DNA from: Pantoea cypripedii
GTDB taxonomy: Bacteria > Pseudomonadota > Gammaproteobacteria > Enterobacterales > Enterobacteriaceae
NCBI RefSeq assembly: GCF_002095535.1
Contig: NZ_MLJI01000002.1
Coordinates: 567,786 to 631,785, forward strand
Reading direction: 5' to 3'
DNA length: 64,000 bases
The notes under the pieces were generated by a model, which was not told where the DNA came from, made no database searches, and saw nothing but the letters and a program-made list of their open reading frames with translations. Of the stretch, positions 17,309-25,158 are shown piece after piece (position 1 is the first letter of the stretch; each line of letters begins with the position of its first letter). The position numbers and the translations under genes were made by a program.

Positions 17309-18205
17309 ATGCTGCGTGAGCTAAAAACCTTTGTGGCAGTAACTCAGTTAGGATCTTTTGCCGCCGCCGGACAGCGGATTGGCTTAACCCAGTCGGCAGT
17401 CAGTGCGCAAATTCGCAGCCTCGAAGAGGCGCTGGGAATGCAGCTGTTTGACCGCTCCGGTCGCACCGCCATTCTCAATGCTGACGGCAATCGCGCGTTA
17501 CCGATGGCCGAAGAGATTCTGCAAATCTTCTCCCGCATGGCGCAGCCCGAAAACCTGAATGATTATCGCGGTTCGATAAAAATTGGCGCGATATCCTCGA
17601 TTCAGACCGGATTGTTACCGCAGGCATTGACTCAACTGCACGCCACCGCACCAGGACTGGAGACCAAACTGCTGCCGGGGGTTTCTTTTAATCTGCTGAC
17701 CCAGGTTGAAGCCGGGAATATTGACCTTGCCGTAGTGATCAAACCGGGATTTCCGCTGGCGAAAGAGCTGTGGCATAACACGCTGGTGCGCGAACCTTAT
17801 GTGCTGATTACGCCCGCCACGCTTACGGGTGATGAACCGCTGGCGTTGCTGCGCAGCCAGCCGTTTATTCGCTATGATCGCACCTCATTTGGTGGGCGTC
17901 AGGTCAGCATGTTTCTGCGCGAACATCGTCTGGAACCCAAACTGGCGCTGGAAGTGGATGAAATCGATGCCATCGTAAAAATGGTAGAGAGCGGCTTAGG
18001 TATCGCGCTGGTTCCCTGGGCGGGTTTATGGACGGAGCGGCAGTGTGCCTTGCGTATTCTCCCCCTCGGCGACCTGACGTTTTATCGCGAACTGATCGTC
18101 GTCACGCGCTATGCCAACCATAATGCCCCCTTGCACCGCCTGATTATCGAATGCCTGCAACAGGCTGCTATTCCCTTAGGTGAATCACCCGTTTCCGCCG
18201 GTTAA
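17309..18205 (+). CDS. LysR-family transcriptional regulator
   Basis: A 298-residue LysR regulator with the N-terminal winged helix (LRELKTFVAVTQLGSFAAAGQRIGLTQSAVSAQIRSLEEALG) and a PBP2-type effector domain. The start at 17309 gives the family-standard N-terminus with a weak GGA upstream; an alternative ATG at 17294 adds five residues and has no ribosome site. It is divergent from the VOC-pxpBC unit, the classical arrangement for a LysR regulator and its target, and lies 100 bp before an ABC-importer operon in the same direction. Confidence 0.9.
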   Translation: MLRELKTFVAVTQLGSFAAAGQRIGLTQSAVSAQIRSLEEALGMQLFDRSGRTAILNADGNRALPMAEEILQIFSRMAQPENLNDYRGSIKIGAISSIQTGLLPQALTQLHATAPGLETKLLPGVSFNLLTQVEAGNIDLAVVIKPGFPLAKELWHNTLVREPYVLITPATLTGDEPLALLRSQPFIRYDRTSFGGRQVSMFLREHRLEPKLALEVDEIDAIVKMVESGLGIALVPWAGLWTERQCALRILPLGDLTFYRELIVVTRYANHNAPLHRLIIECLQQAAIPLGESPVSAG

Positions 18206-18221
18206 TTTGCCGCGCGCAACA

Positions 18222-18241
18222 TTTTGCACATATGTGCAAAA
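18222..18241. promoter_or_regulatory. 20-bp perfect palindrome, operator of the ABC/phosphatase operon
   Basis: TTTTGCACAT (18222-18231) is followed immediately by its exact reverse complement ATGTGCAAAA (18232-18241). It lies 67 bp before the first permease start and just upstream of a possible -10 (TATATT, 18270-18275). The LacI-type regulator encoded at the end of the same operon is the obvious candidate to bind here; the adjacent LysR is the alternative. Confidence 0.6.
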
Positions 18242-18307
18242 AGGTCGCAAAACTGTAACATTGCACCGATATATTCCTGTCTGTTTTCAACCGACAGGGA
18301 TGCATCT

Positions 18308-20131
18308 GTGTCTTATCAAGCCGAAACACACCCGCGCAACATAGCGTGGACGAAGCTCCGCCACACGTTGTCCATCATCAGCCAGGAACCCGCCAATCTG
18401 CTGGGTGCACTGCTGATGATGCTGTTTAGCTGGATCATTCTTGCCCCGGTGGTTGCGGTACTGCTGAATGCCGTGCTGGTGCAAAGTGGTGACGAAGGTC
18501 GCACCGATGCCACCGAGGGCGCATTCACCACTTACTACCTGCTGCGCACCCTGACATCAAAAATGTCGGATCTGCTGCTCTGGACACCGTTGCTCAATAC
18601 GCTGGCCGTGGCTCTGAGCACCGTGGTGGGTGCACTGATCGTCGGGATGACGCTGGCCTGGCTGATCAACCGCACCGATGTCGCGGGCAGAAAGGGATTC
18701 GCCACCCTGCTTATCGTGCCGTTTATGCTGCCCTCCTGGACCTTCGCCCTGGCGTGGACCACCATTTTTAAAAACCACGCCATTGGCGGCCAGCCGGGCT
18801 GGCTGGAGGCGATGGGGATCCAGACGCCAAACTGGGTGGCCTATGGTTACTTCCCGATTGTGGTGATCATGGTGCTGCACTACGCGCCGCTGGTGATCCT
18901 GATTGTCGGCAATGCCCTGAAGCGCATGGATAGCCAGATGGAAGAATGCGCCAGGGTGCTGGGTGCCTCGCGCCGCACCATTGCCTGGAAAATTATCATT
19001 CCGCTGATGCGCCCGGCGCTGTTGTCTGCCGCCTTGTTGATCTTCGCCGACTGCATCGGTGAGTTCGCCCTGCCGTATATTCTCGGGCTTCCGGTGCACT
19101 TCGACACCCTCTCCACCGGGTTATACCGGGCGATCGGTACGCGCCAGTCCGGCGTGGCAGCGGTTATCGCCACAGTGATTATGCTGATGGGGATGATCAC
19201 CCTGATCCTCGATATGAAGATGCTGCGCGAGGCAAAACGCTTTGTCACCGTCGGTGGCAAAGGCGTGATGGAACGTCGCCGCCAGCTGGGATCCTGGCGC
19301 ATGCTGGCCTCCTTCCTGCCGCTGACGTTTGTGCTGCTGGGGGTGGCGATTCCGCTAATCACCCTGTTCCTGTCAACGGTGATGACCCTGCCAGGCCGCT
19401 TCACCGCCGACAACTTTACGCTGGCGTACTGGATCGGGCACAACCTCGATACTGTTGCCCTGCATAACGGCATCCTGCTGACGCCGGAATTCTGGCATAC
19501 GGTGTGGAACACCCTGCTGATCGTCGGCTCCGCCTCCGCGGCCTGTGGGGTGCTGGGCTTACTGGTGGGTTATGCGGTGATGCGCTGCCATTCGCGCTGG
19601 ATCGCAGCTTTCTTGCGTCAGTTAACCTTCCTGCCGTATCTGGTGCCCGGCATCGCCTTTGCTGCCGCCTTTCTTTCGTTGTTTGCCGTGGCTCGCGGGC
19701 CGGTACCGGCGTTATACGGCACCCCGCTGATTCTCATCCTGGCATTGATTGCCGAAAAAATGCCTTATGCCAGCCGTTCCGGCATCGCGGCGATGACCCA
19801 GTTAGGCAAAGAAGCGGAAGAAGCGGCGCGTATCGCCGGTGCCGGTTGGTTCGCGCGCATTTCCCGCATTGTGATCCCCATTCAGGCAGCGCCGCTGGCT
19901 ACCGGGATCCTGCTGCCGTTTATTTCTGGCATTAAAGGCGTGAGCCTGTTCGTCATCCTCGCGACCCCGGCTACGGACGTGCTGACCACGTATTCCCTGC
20001 GTCTGATTGACTACAACTACCAGCAGGCGGCCAACGCCGTGGTGCTGATGATTGCGCTTATTTCCTGGGCTGGCACGGTGATGATTCAGAAAATCACCGG
20101 AACTGGTCTGGCCGATGGTCTGGAGAACTAA
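18308..20131 (+). CDS. ABC transporter permease, double-length Fe(III)/organophosphate type
   Basis: A 607-residue permease with two fused six-helix units, as in FbpB, ThiP and AfuB. Two EAA-type loops are visible: MEECARVLGASRRTIAWKIIIPLM and EEAARIAGAGWFARISRIVIPI. A GTG start at 18308 with AGGGA about eight bases upstream is chosen; an in-frame ATG at 18224 lies inside the palindromic operator and gives a non-family extension. It is the first gene of a five-gene operon (permease, ATPase, binding protein, phosphatase, LacI). The AfuABC/FbpABC family includes importers of ferric ion, thiamine and sugar phosphates; the phosphatase neighbour favours an organophosphate. Confidence 0.88.
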   Translation: MSYQAETHPRNIAWTKLRHTLSIISQEPANLLGALLMMLFSWIILAPVVAVLLNAVLVQSGDEGRTDATEGAFTTYYLLRTLTSKMSDLLLWTPLLNTLAVALSTVVGALIVGMTLAWLINRTDVAGRKGFATLLIVPFMLPSWTFALAWTTIFKNHAIGGQPGWLEAMGIQTPNWVAYGYFPIVVIMVLHYAPLVILIVGNALKRMDSQMEECARVLGASRRTIAWKIIIPLMRPALLSAALLIFADCIGEFALPYILGLPVHFDTLSTGLYRAIGTRQSGVAAVIATVIMLMGMITLILDMKMLREAKRFVTVGGKGVMERRRQLGSWRMLASFLPLTFVLLGVAIPLITLFLSTVMTLPGRFTADNFTLAYWIGHNLDTVALHNGILLTPEFWHTVWNTLLIVGSASAACGVLGLLVGYAVMRCHSRWIAAFLRQLTFLPYLVPGIAFAAAFLSLFAVARGPVPALYGTPLILILALIAEKMPYASRSGIAAMTQLGKEAEEAARIAGAGWFARISRIVIPIQAAPLATGILLPFISGIKGVSLFVILATPATDVLTTYSLRLIDYNYQQAANAVVLMIALISWAGTVMIQKITGTGLADGLEN

Positions 20132-20132
20132 C

Positions 20133-21206
20133 ATGCCCTCAATCCATTTATCCAATCTGACCAAAACCTATGCTGGCAGCAGCGCGCCAGCGGTGAATAA
20201 CATCAACCTGACAGTGAAAGACGGCGAATTTATGTGCCTGCTCGGACCGTCCGGCTGCGGTAAAACCACCATCCTGCGTATGATCGCCGGGATTGAGCAT
20301 GCCAGCGGTGGCGAAATCATCATCGGAGACAAGGTGGTGGATTCCGTGCTTCAGGGTACCTGGTTGCCCCCTGAGAAACGCGGTATCGGCCTGGTTTTTC
20401 AGAGCTACGCGCTGTGGCCGCACATGACCGTGGAACAAAACGTGGATTTCGGTCTGCGCCTGCAAAAAGTCCCGGCTAAAGAGCGTGTTGCCCGGTGCCG
20501 CGACGTGATGGAAAAACTGCGTATCGCCGATTACGCCGCGCGTTATCCGGCCCAGCTGTCTGGCGGACAACAGCAGCGTGTTGCCCTGGCGCGTATGCTG
20601 GCGGTTAACCCCGGCGTGCTGTTGCTTGACGAACCGCTGTCTAACCTCGATGCCACGCTGCGGCTGGAAATGCGCGCCGAGCTGCGCCGCTTACATGCCA
20701 CCTTCGGTACCACCATTGTTTTTGTCAGCCACGATCAGTGGGAGGCGATGACTCTCGCCACCACCATCGCGGTGATGAGCGCCGGGCAGATGCAGCAGGT
20801 CGGCACGCCGGATGAAATCTATGCCACCCCGGCGAACCGCTTTGTCGCCGAGTTTATCGGCACGCCAAGGCTGAATATGATCCCGCTTGATCAGCCGTTA
20901 AGCCCGCTGGCGCAGCATTTACAGCAGCGCTTTTCGCTGGACGCACCTGCGCAGGTCTGCGGGATCCGGCCAGAAGAAGTGGTGATCAGCGCGGAATCCG
21001 TCAGCAACAGCGTGCCAATGACCATCGATAACATCATGCCCACTGGCGGCAGCTGGGTGATTGAACTGGTGGCTGGCAATGATCATCTGTTCCATTCCAC
21101 CCAGTTGCGACCACGCTGGCAGGCACAGCAGCAGGTGCATTGCCAGTTACCCGCTCACTCCCTGCATTTCTTTAACAGCCACGGGCAGCGTGTTGCTGCG
21201 CTTTAA
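20133..21206 (+). CDS. ABC transporter ATP-binding protein (PotA/FbpC-like)
   Basis: A 357-residue ATPase with Walker A GPSGCGKTT, Q-loop FQSYALWPHMT, signature LSGGQQQRVALARML, Walker B VLLLDEPLSNLD and H-loop VSHDQWEA, followed by a C-terminal TOBE-like domain of about 120 residues. It begins two bases after the permease stop with GGAGAAC as ribosome site. It energises the importer with the double permease and the following binding protein. Asn follows the D-loop (SNLDATLR), as in PotA-like proteins. Confidence 0.92.
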   Translation: MPSIHLSNLTKTYAGSSAPAVNNINLTVKDGEFMCLLGPSGCGKTTILRMIAGIEHASGGEIIIGDKVVDSVLQGTWLPPEKRGIGLVFQSYALWPHMTVEQNVDFGLRLQKVPAKERVARCRDVMEKLRIADYAARYPAQLSGGQQQRVALARMLAVNPGVLLLDEPLSNLDATLRLEMRAELRRLHATFGTTIVFVSHDQWEAMTLATTIAVMSAGQMQQVGTPDEIYATPANRFVAEFIGTPRLNMIPLDQPLSPLAQHLQQRFSLDAPAQVCGIRPEEVVISAESVSNSVPMTIDNIMPTGGSWVIELVAGNDHLFHSTQLRPRWQAQQQVHCQLPAHSLHFFNSHGQRVAAL

Positions 21207-21236
21207 CCCAATTGTTCACTTGATGATGGAAGCAAA

Positions 21237-22340
21237 ATGAAACGTCGTTTAACCACCCTTTTCGTCACCAGTACCTTACTCAGCGGCCCGCTGGCCCATG
21301 CGGAATCCTTCGATTTGCAGGCCCTGATCGCTGCCGCCAAAAAAGAACAACCGATTACCGTCTACGCTTCCACCGGGAAGATTGTGCAGCAGGCGAAAGC
21401 CTTCAGTGAACAATACGGGTTACAGGCGACCGGGGTAAAAGCCGATGCCCCGCAGATTATTGAAATCATGAGCCGTGAAGCGCAGGCAAAGAATGTCAGG
21501 ACGGATGTGGCGATCGTCGAGGATGCACCAGCCGGGATGACGCAGCTGATCAACAAAGGTTATGCCCAAAGCTGGGTGCCGGACGATCTGCGCGGCAACA
21601 TTGCCGCCCGCTATCAGCAACCGCTGACCGTGGTGCTGGCACCCAATGTCTTCGCCTACAACACCGAACATCACACCACCTGCCCGGTCACCAATATCTG
21701 GCAGCTTACCGAGCCGCAGTGGCATGGACGGGTGGCGATGCAAGATCCCACCAGCAAACCCGCGTATACCGACTGGTTCAGTCAGATGGAAACCCATTAC
21801 GATCAGCAGATCCGCGATGCCTACCAGCAGGAATTCGGCAAACCGCTGCATACCGATGAAAAATCGGCCACCGCGGCGTTTGTCAAGGCGCTGGCAGGCA
21901 ACGGCGTTTTGCTCACCCATTCTGACAACGATGCCGCTTCCGCCATTGGCGCACCGGATGGCAAAACTGACTTTGTTGGACTGGTTTCAACTGCCAAATT
22001 TCGCGACAACAAGCTGGGGATGAAACTGGGTCTGTGCAGCGGCATGAAGCCCTTTATCGGCTGGAATTATCCCAGCCTCGGGGTGATAGCCACCGGTAGC
22101 CATAGCCCGAATACGGCTAAACTGTTTATTCATTATCTGTTAACGGCTGAAGGCATCGCCCCACAGGGCGTAGACGGCAAAATGTCGACCAATCAGACGG
22201 TAAAACTGCCTGCTGATGAAGCCTCCGGCATCGAAAAATACCGGGCAGAATTGATGGAATACCTGACGGCAACCGCCAAAAACGACTGGAAAAGCCGTCA
22301 GGACTGGCAGGATATCTGGAGCCTGAACTATCAAAAATAG
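21237..22340 (+). CDS. Periplasmic solute-binding protein, Fe(III)/AfuA type
   Basis: A 367-residue extracellular binding protein with a signal peptide (MKRRLTTLFVTSTLLSGPLAHAES) and the fold signature of the iron/2-aminoethylphosphonate/sugar-phosphate binding group (ITVYASTGKIVQQAKAFSEQYGL; WHGRVAMQDPTSKPAYTDWFSQ; GWNYPSLGVIATGSHSPNTAKLFIHYLL). The double-tyrosine motif of true ferric-binding FbpA proteins is not evident, which argues for a small organic or phosphorylated ligand. It is third in the operon, 30 bp after the ATPase. Confidence 0.87.
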   Translation: MKRRLTTLFVTSTLLSGPLAHAESFDLQALIAAAKKEQPITVYASTGKIVQQAKAFSEQYGLQATGVKADAPQIIEIMSREAQAKNVRTDVAIVEDAPAGMTQLINKGYAQSWVPDDLRGNIAARYQQPLTVVLAPNVFAYNTEHHTTCPVTNIWQLTEPQWHGRVAMQDPTSKPAYTDWFSQMETHYDQQIRDAYQQEFGKPLHTDEKSATAAFVKALAGNGVLLTHSDNDAASAIGAPDGKTDFVGLVSTAKFRDNKLGMKLGLCSGMKPFIGWNYPSLGVIATGSHSPNTAKLFIHYLLTAEGIAPQGVDGKMSTNQTVKLPADEASGIEKYRAELMEYLTATAKNDWKSRQDWQDIWSLNYQK

Positions 22341-22394
22341 CGATTGACCAGACCAGGCGATCACCCTTTTTCTCTTCATCACAGGCAGATAACC

Positions 22395-23825
22395 TTGACC
22401 ATTATCGATATAGCACAACGAGAAGCGGCGCTGAAACGCATTGTCATCGAGGCGGGAGAGTCCGCACTGCGCTATTTTCACTCGCGCAAAGCGGGTGAAT
22501 ATCAACTCAAAGGACACCAGGATATTCTCACCGAAGCCGATACTGCGGTTGAAGCGCTGGTGTTACAGGCCATCAAAGACGCCTTCCCCAACGACCTGGT
22601 GCTGGGCGAAGAGAGCGCCCATCCCCCTGCCAGTGCAGAGAGTTTGTGGGTGGTCGATCCGATTGATGGCACCGCCAACTATGCCCGCGGCATCACCCAT
22701 TTCTGCGTGTGTATTGCCTGGGTTCACCAGGGCATCACCGAACTGGGTGCCATCTACAACCCGGTCAGCAAGGAGCTTTACCAGACGCGCCGTGGCCACT
22801 ATGCGCTGAAAAATGATCAACCGTTACACTGTAACGCCATTGACGATATGCAGCAGGCCTGTTTAGAACTGGGCTGGTCTTCCCGTCATAGTCAGCGCCG
22901 CTATCTCGACGTGATGGCTGCCATGCTGAACCAGGGGGCCAGCGTGCGTCGCGGCGGTTCCGGTGCCCTGGCGCTGGCCTGGGTCGCGGAAGGACGCACC
23001 GATGGTTATGTTGAACTGCATATGAATGCCTGGGATTGTCTCGCGGGCTTGCTGCTGGTACGCGAAGCAGGCGGCCAGACCGGGCCCATTCCTGGCGATG
23101 CGGCGGGTATTTTTAACGGCCTGCCGGTACTGGCCGCTGCGCCTGGCATCGCGGCCTCCGTTGCGCGCGCATCGGGCATCCCACTGGACATTCCGGCAGT
23201 GCCGCTCCCGACGTTGACAACGCATTATCCCCGCCCGCCGCTCAGTTTAATCGTCAGCGATTTTCCCGGCTGGGACGTGGATATCTATATCGGCGGTTCC
23301 AGCGGCGTGTGCGATGCGGCGCTGCTGGCCGAACATGATATTGGTATCGTGATTAACTGCGCGGTGAATCTGGATATCGACTGGGTCACTACCCCGGAGG
23401 ACCCTGCGGCAGCGCATCTGCTGAATCACGGTTCCGGCGCAGTGCGTTACTACAAAATCGGGCTGATTGACGGTGACGGTAATGCGCCGGAAATGCTGCA
23501 TGCCGGTTATTACCTGATGCGCTCGGCGCTCCAGCAGCAGATTCCTGATAAACCCTCCTACCGCAACCGCAAACGGGGCAATATTCTGGTGAACTGCCGT
23601 GGCGGGCGCAGTCGCTCAGTGGCGCTGGTGGCGCTGTTTATGCACCTTGAGTGTCCGCAACGCTATCCAACACTGGACGATGCCCTGGCCGTGGTCCGTG
23701 ACCAGCGTCAGCTCCATCCGGATGAATGGTTCGAAACACCCAAACCCTCGCTAACCCGGCTGGCGGAGCATGCCATCGCCATCGAAAACGCACTCAGCGC
23801 GGCAGGTTTGCGTCATGAGCGATAA
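22395..23825 (+). CDS. Fused inositol-monophosphatase-like and dual-specificity-phosphatase-like protein
   Basis: A two-domain phosphatase of about 476 residues. Residues 1-265 are an inositol-monophosphatase-family domain with the metal-binding motifs GEES (about 71-74), DPIDGTANY (about 88-96) and WDCLAGLLLVREAGG. After a Pro-rich linker, residues 285-476 form a dual-specificity/tyrosine-phosphatase-like domain with a CX5R loop, NCRGGRSRS, nucleophile about Cys401. The start is uncertain: TTG at 22395 with AGG upstream fits the domain edge, while a TTG at 22344 would add 17 residues. It sits between the binding protein and LacI genes of an import operon, so it may dephosphorylate the imported compound in the cytoplasm. 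Substrate unknown; inositol phosphates are one possibility. Confidence 0.85.
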   Translation: MTIIDIAQREAALKRIVIEAGESALRYFHSRKAGEYQLKGHQDILTEADTAVEALVLQAIKDAFPNDLVLGEESAHPPASAESLWVVDPIDGTANYARGITHFCVCIAWVHQGITELGAIYNPVSKELYQTRRGHYALKNDQPLHCNAIDDMQQACLELGWSSRHSQRRYLDVMAAMLNQGASVRRGGSGALALAWVAEGRTDGYVELHMNAWDCLAGLLLVREAGGQTGPIPGDAAGIFNGLPVLAAAPGIAASVARASGIPLDIPAVPLPTLTTHYPRPPLSLIVSDFPGWDVDIYIGGSSGVCDAALLAEHDIGIVINCAVNLDIDWVTTPEDPAAAHLLNHGSGAVRYYKIGLIDGDGNAPEMLHAGYYLMRSALQQQIPDKPSYRNRKRGNILVNCRGGRSRSVALVALFMHLECPQRYPTLDDALAVVRDQRQLHPDEWFETPKPSLTRLAEHAIAIENALSAAGLRHER

Positions 23826-24819
23826 AAATCCGGGTTTTGCCAGCGCCACCGAGGTGGCGCGCCTCGCGGGCGTTTCCCGTTCCGCAGTGTCGCGCACCTT
23901 TACCCCTGGCAGCAGCGTTTCGGCGGAAACCCGGCGTAAAGTGCTCGCGGCCGCACAGGCGCTTAATTATCACGTCAATCATCTGGCGCGCGGCCTCTCC
24001 AAAGAGGCCAGCCGCCCGGTGTGTATCCTCGGCGGTAACCTGGCGTCGCCGTACCAGGCCAGTTTACTGGAGCATCTCACCCGCAGCCTGAATAAATATG
24101 GCCGGGCGGTGATGGTGATCAACACCGATGACGGCGAGGACAGCGCCAGAGAAGCCCTGCAACAGACGCTCAACTACCGTTCTACGGCCACCATTGTGCT
24201 GTCAGGCAAGCCCCCCAGCTCGCTGATTGAAATCTGTCTGCAAAGCGGGCAGCAGGTGATTGTGATCAACCGTATGGGGCAGTTTGCCGGAGCAGATAGC
24301 ATTGAGATCGATTACAGCTCGACCATGAATGAAGCCTTTAATCTGCTGGCTAACGCGGGCTGCCATCGCATCGCGCTGGTGTCCTCCTCTGCACGCTCGC
24401 CAAGTATGGTGATCCGCGAAACCCGCTTTCTCGAAGCGGCAGCACAGGCCGGGACCCAGGTGTCGCTGGTCAGGCCCGGTAGCGCCAGCTATCAAAGCGG
24501 TGTCGATGCTGCGTGTGAACTGCTGAGTCAGACAACACGCCCGGATGGCGTGTTCTGCGTCACCGACCTTATCGCCTGCGGGTTTATGGACGCTGCCAGG
24601 TATGAGTTTGGTCTGCGCATTCCGCAGGATATCAGCGTAATTGGCTTCGATAACATCGAGCAGGCCAGCTGGCTGGGTTATCAACTCACCACCTTTTCCC
24701 AGCCGCTGGCCGAGATGGCCGAAGCCACCTGCGAACTGCTGCTGTCCCCCACCGCCGATACGCCGAACCGCCGGGTGTTTCAGGCGCTGCTGGTGCAGCG
24801 CAATAGTTTAAAAGCCTGA
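23815..24819 (+). CDS. LacI-family regulator of the ABC/phosphatase operon
   Basis: A 334-residue LacI-type repressor: helix-turn-helix ATEVARLAGVSRSAVSRTFTPG, hinge NHLARGLSKEASR, and a C-terminal effector domain (VCILGGNLASPYQ... ISVIGFDNIEQASW). The ATG at 23815 overlaps the phosphatase stop by 11 bases, so it is translationally coupled as the last gene of the operon. It most likely represses its own operon through the 20-bp palindrome at 18222-18241 and is released by the transported ligand or its dephosphorylated product. Confidence 0.9.
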   Translation: MSDKNPGFASATEVARLAGVSRSAVSRTFTPGSSVSAETRRKVLAAAQALNYHVNHLARGLSKEASRPVCILGGNLASPYQASLLEHLTRSLNKYGRAVMVINTDDGEDSAREALQQTLNYRSTATIVLSGKPPSSLIEICLQSGQQVIVINRMGQFAGADSIEIDYSSTMNEAFNLLANAGCHRIALVSSSARSPSMVIRETRFLEAAAQAGTQVSLVRPGSASYQSGVDAACELLSQTTRPDGVFCVTDLIACGFMDAARYEFGLRIPQDISVIGFDNIEQASWLGYQLTTFSQPLAEMAEATCELLLSPTADTPNRRVFQALLVQRNSLKA

Positions 24820-25158
24820 GACAGATTTCGGGTTTTGCCATGGAAGATTGTGCCAGCGCTAGGTGCATCTTCCTGTCATCCTGAAGGACAAACGCATTAA
24901 TTTTGTGAGGATTTCGCTAAAAATAAGTGTGTAAATATTTCAGGATATTGTTGAGAATGTAAAAGAAATACATATTATAACGATAATCATTATCAATAAT
25001 AAGATGAGTTTCCCTTATGAATCACCCTTCTGTAAATCCGGGTATTAACGCGATGACCCGGCCGGTATTGATGACTCGCCCTTCTCCTGAGCTCCACCCG
25101 CATTGCAATAAAATCATTATTAAACAATAACCTAAAATACCTTCTGGGAAAGATAACC
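24820..25158. other. iutA promoter region, about 340 bp
   Basis: Contains the Fur box at 24976-24994 and otherwise AT-rich DNA. A 37-codon frame (25017-25130) lies between the Fur box and iutA but has no ribosome site and no recognisable product. Confidence 0.5.
24976..24994. promoter_or_regulatory. Fur box of iutA
   Basis: TATAACGATAATCATTATC matches the 19-bp Fur consensus GATAATGATAATCATTATC at 17 positions by eye. It lies 165 bp before the iutA start, so expression is expected under iron limitation. Confidence 0.85.

Noticed and set aside
18557..19099. 180-codon minus-strand frame inside the ABC permease gene
   Set aside because: Antisense frame of a GC-rich gene; His/Gln/Arg-rich composition without any motif.
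25017..25130. 37-codon frame between the Fur box and iutA
   Set aside because: No ribosome site and no recognisable product; most likely untranslated leader.
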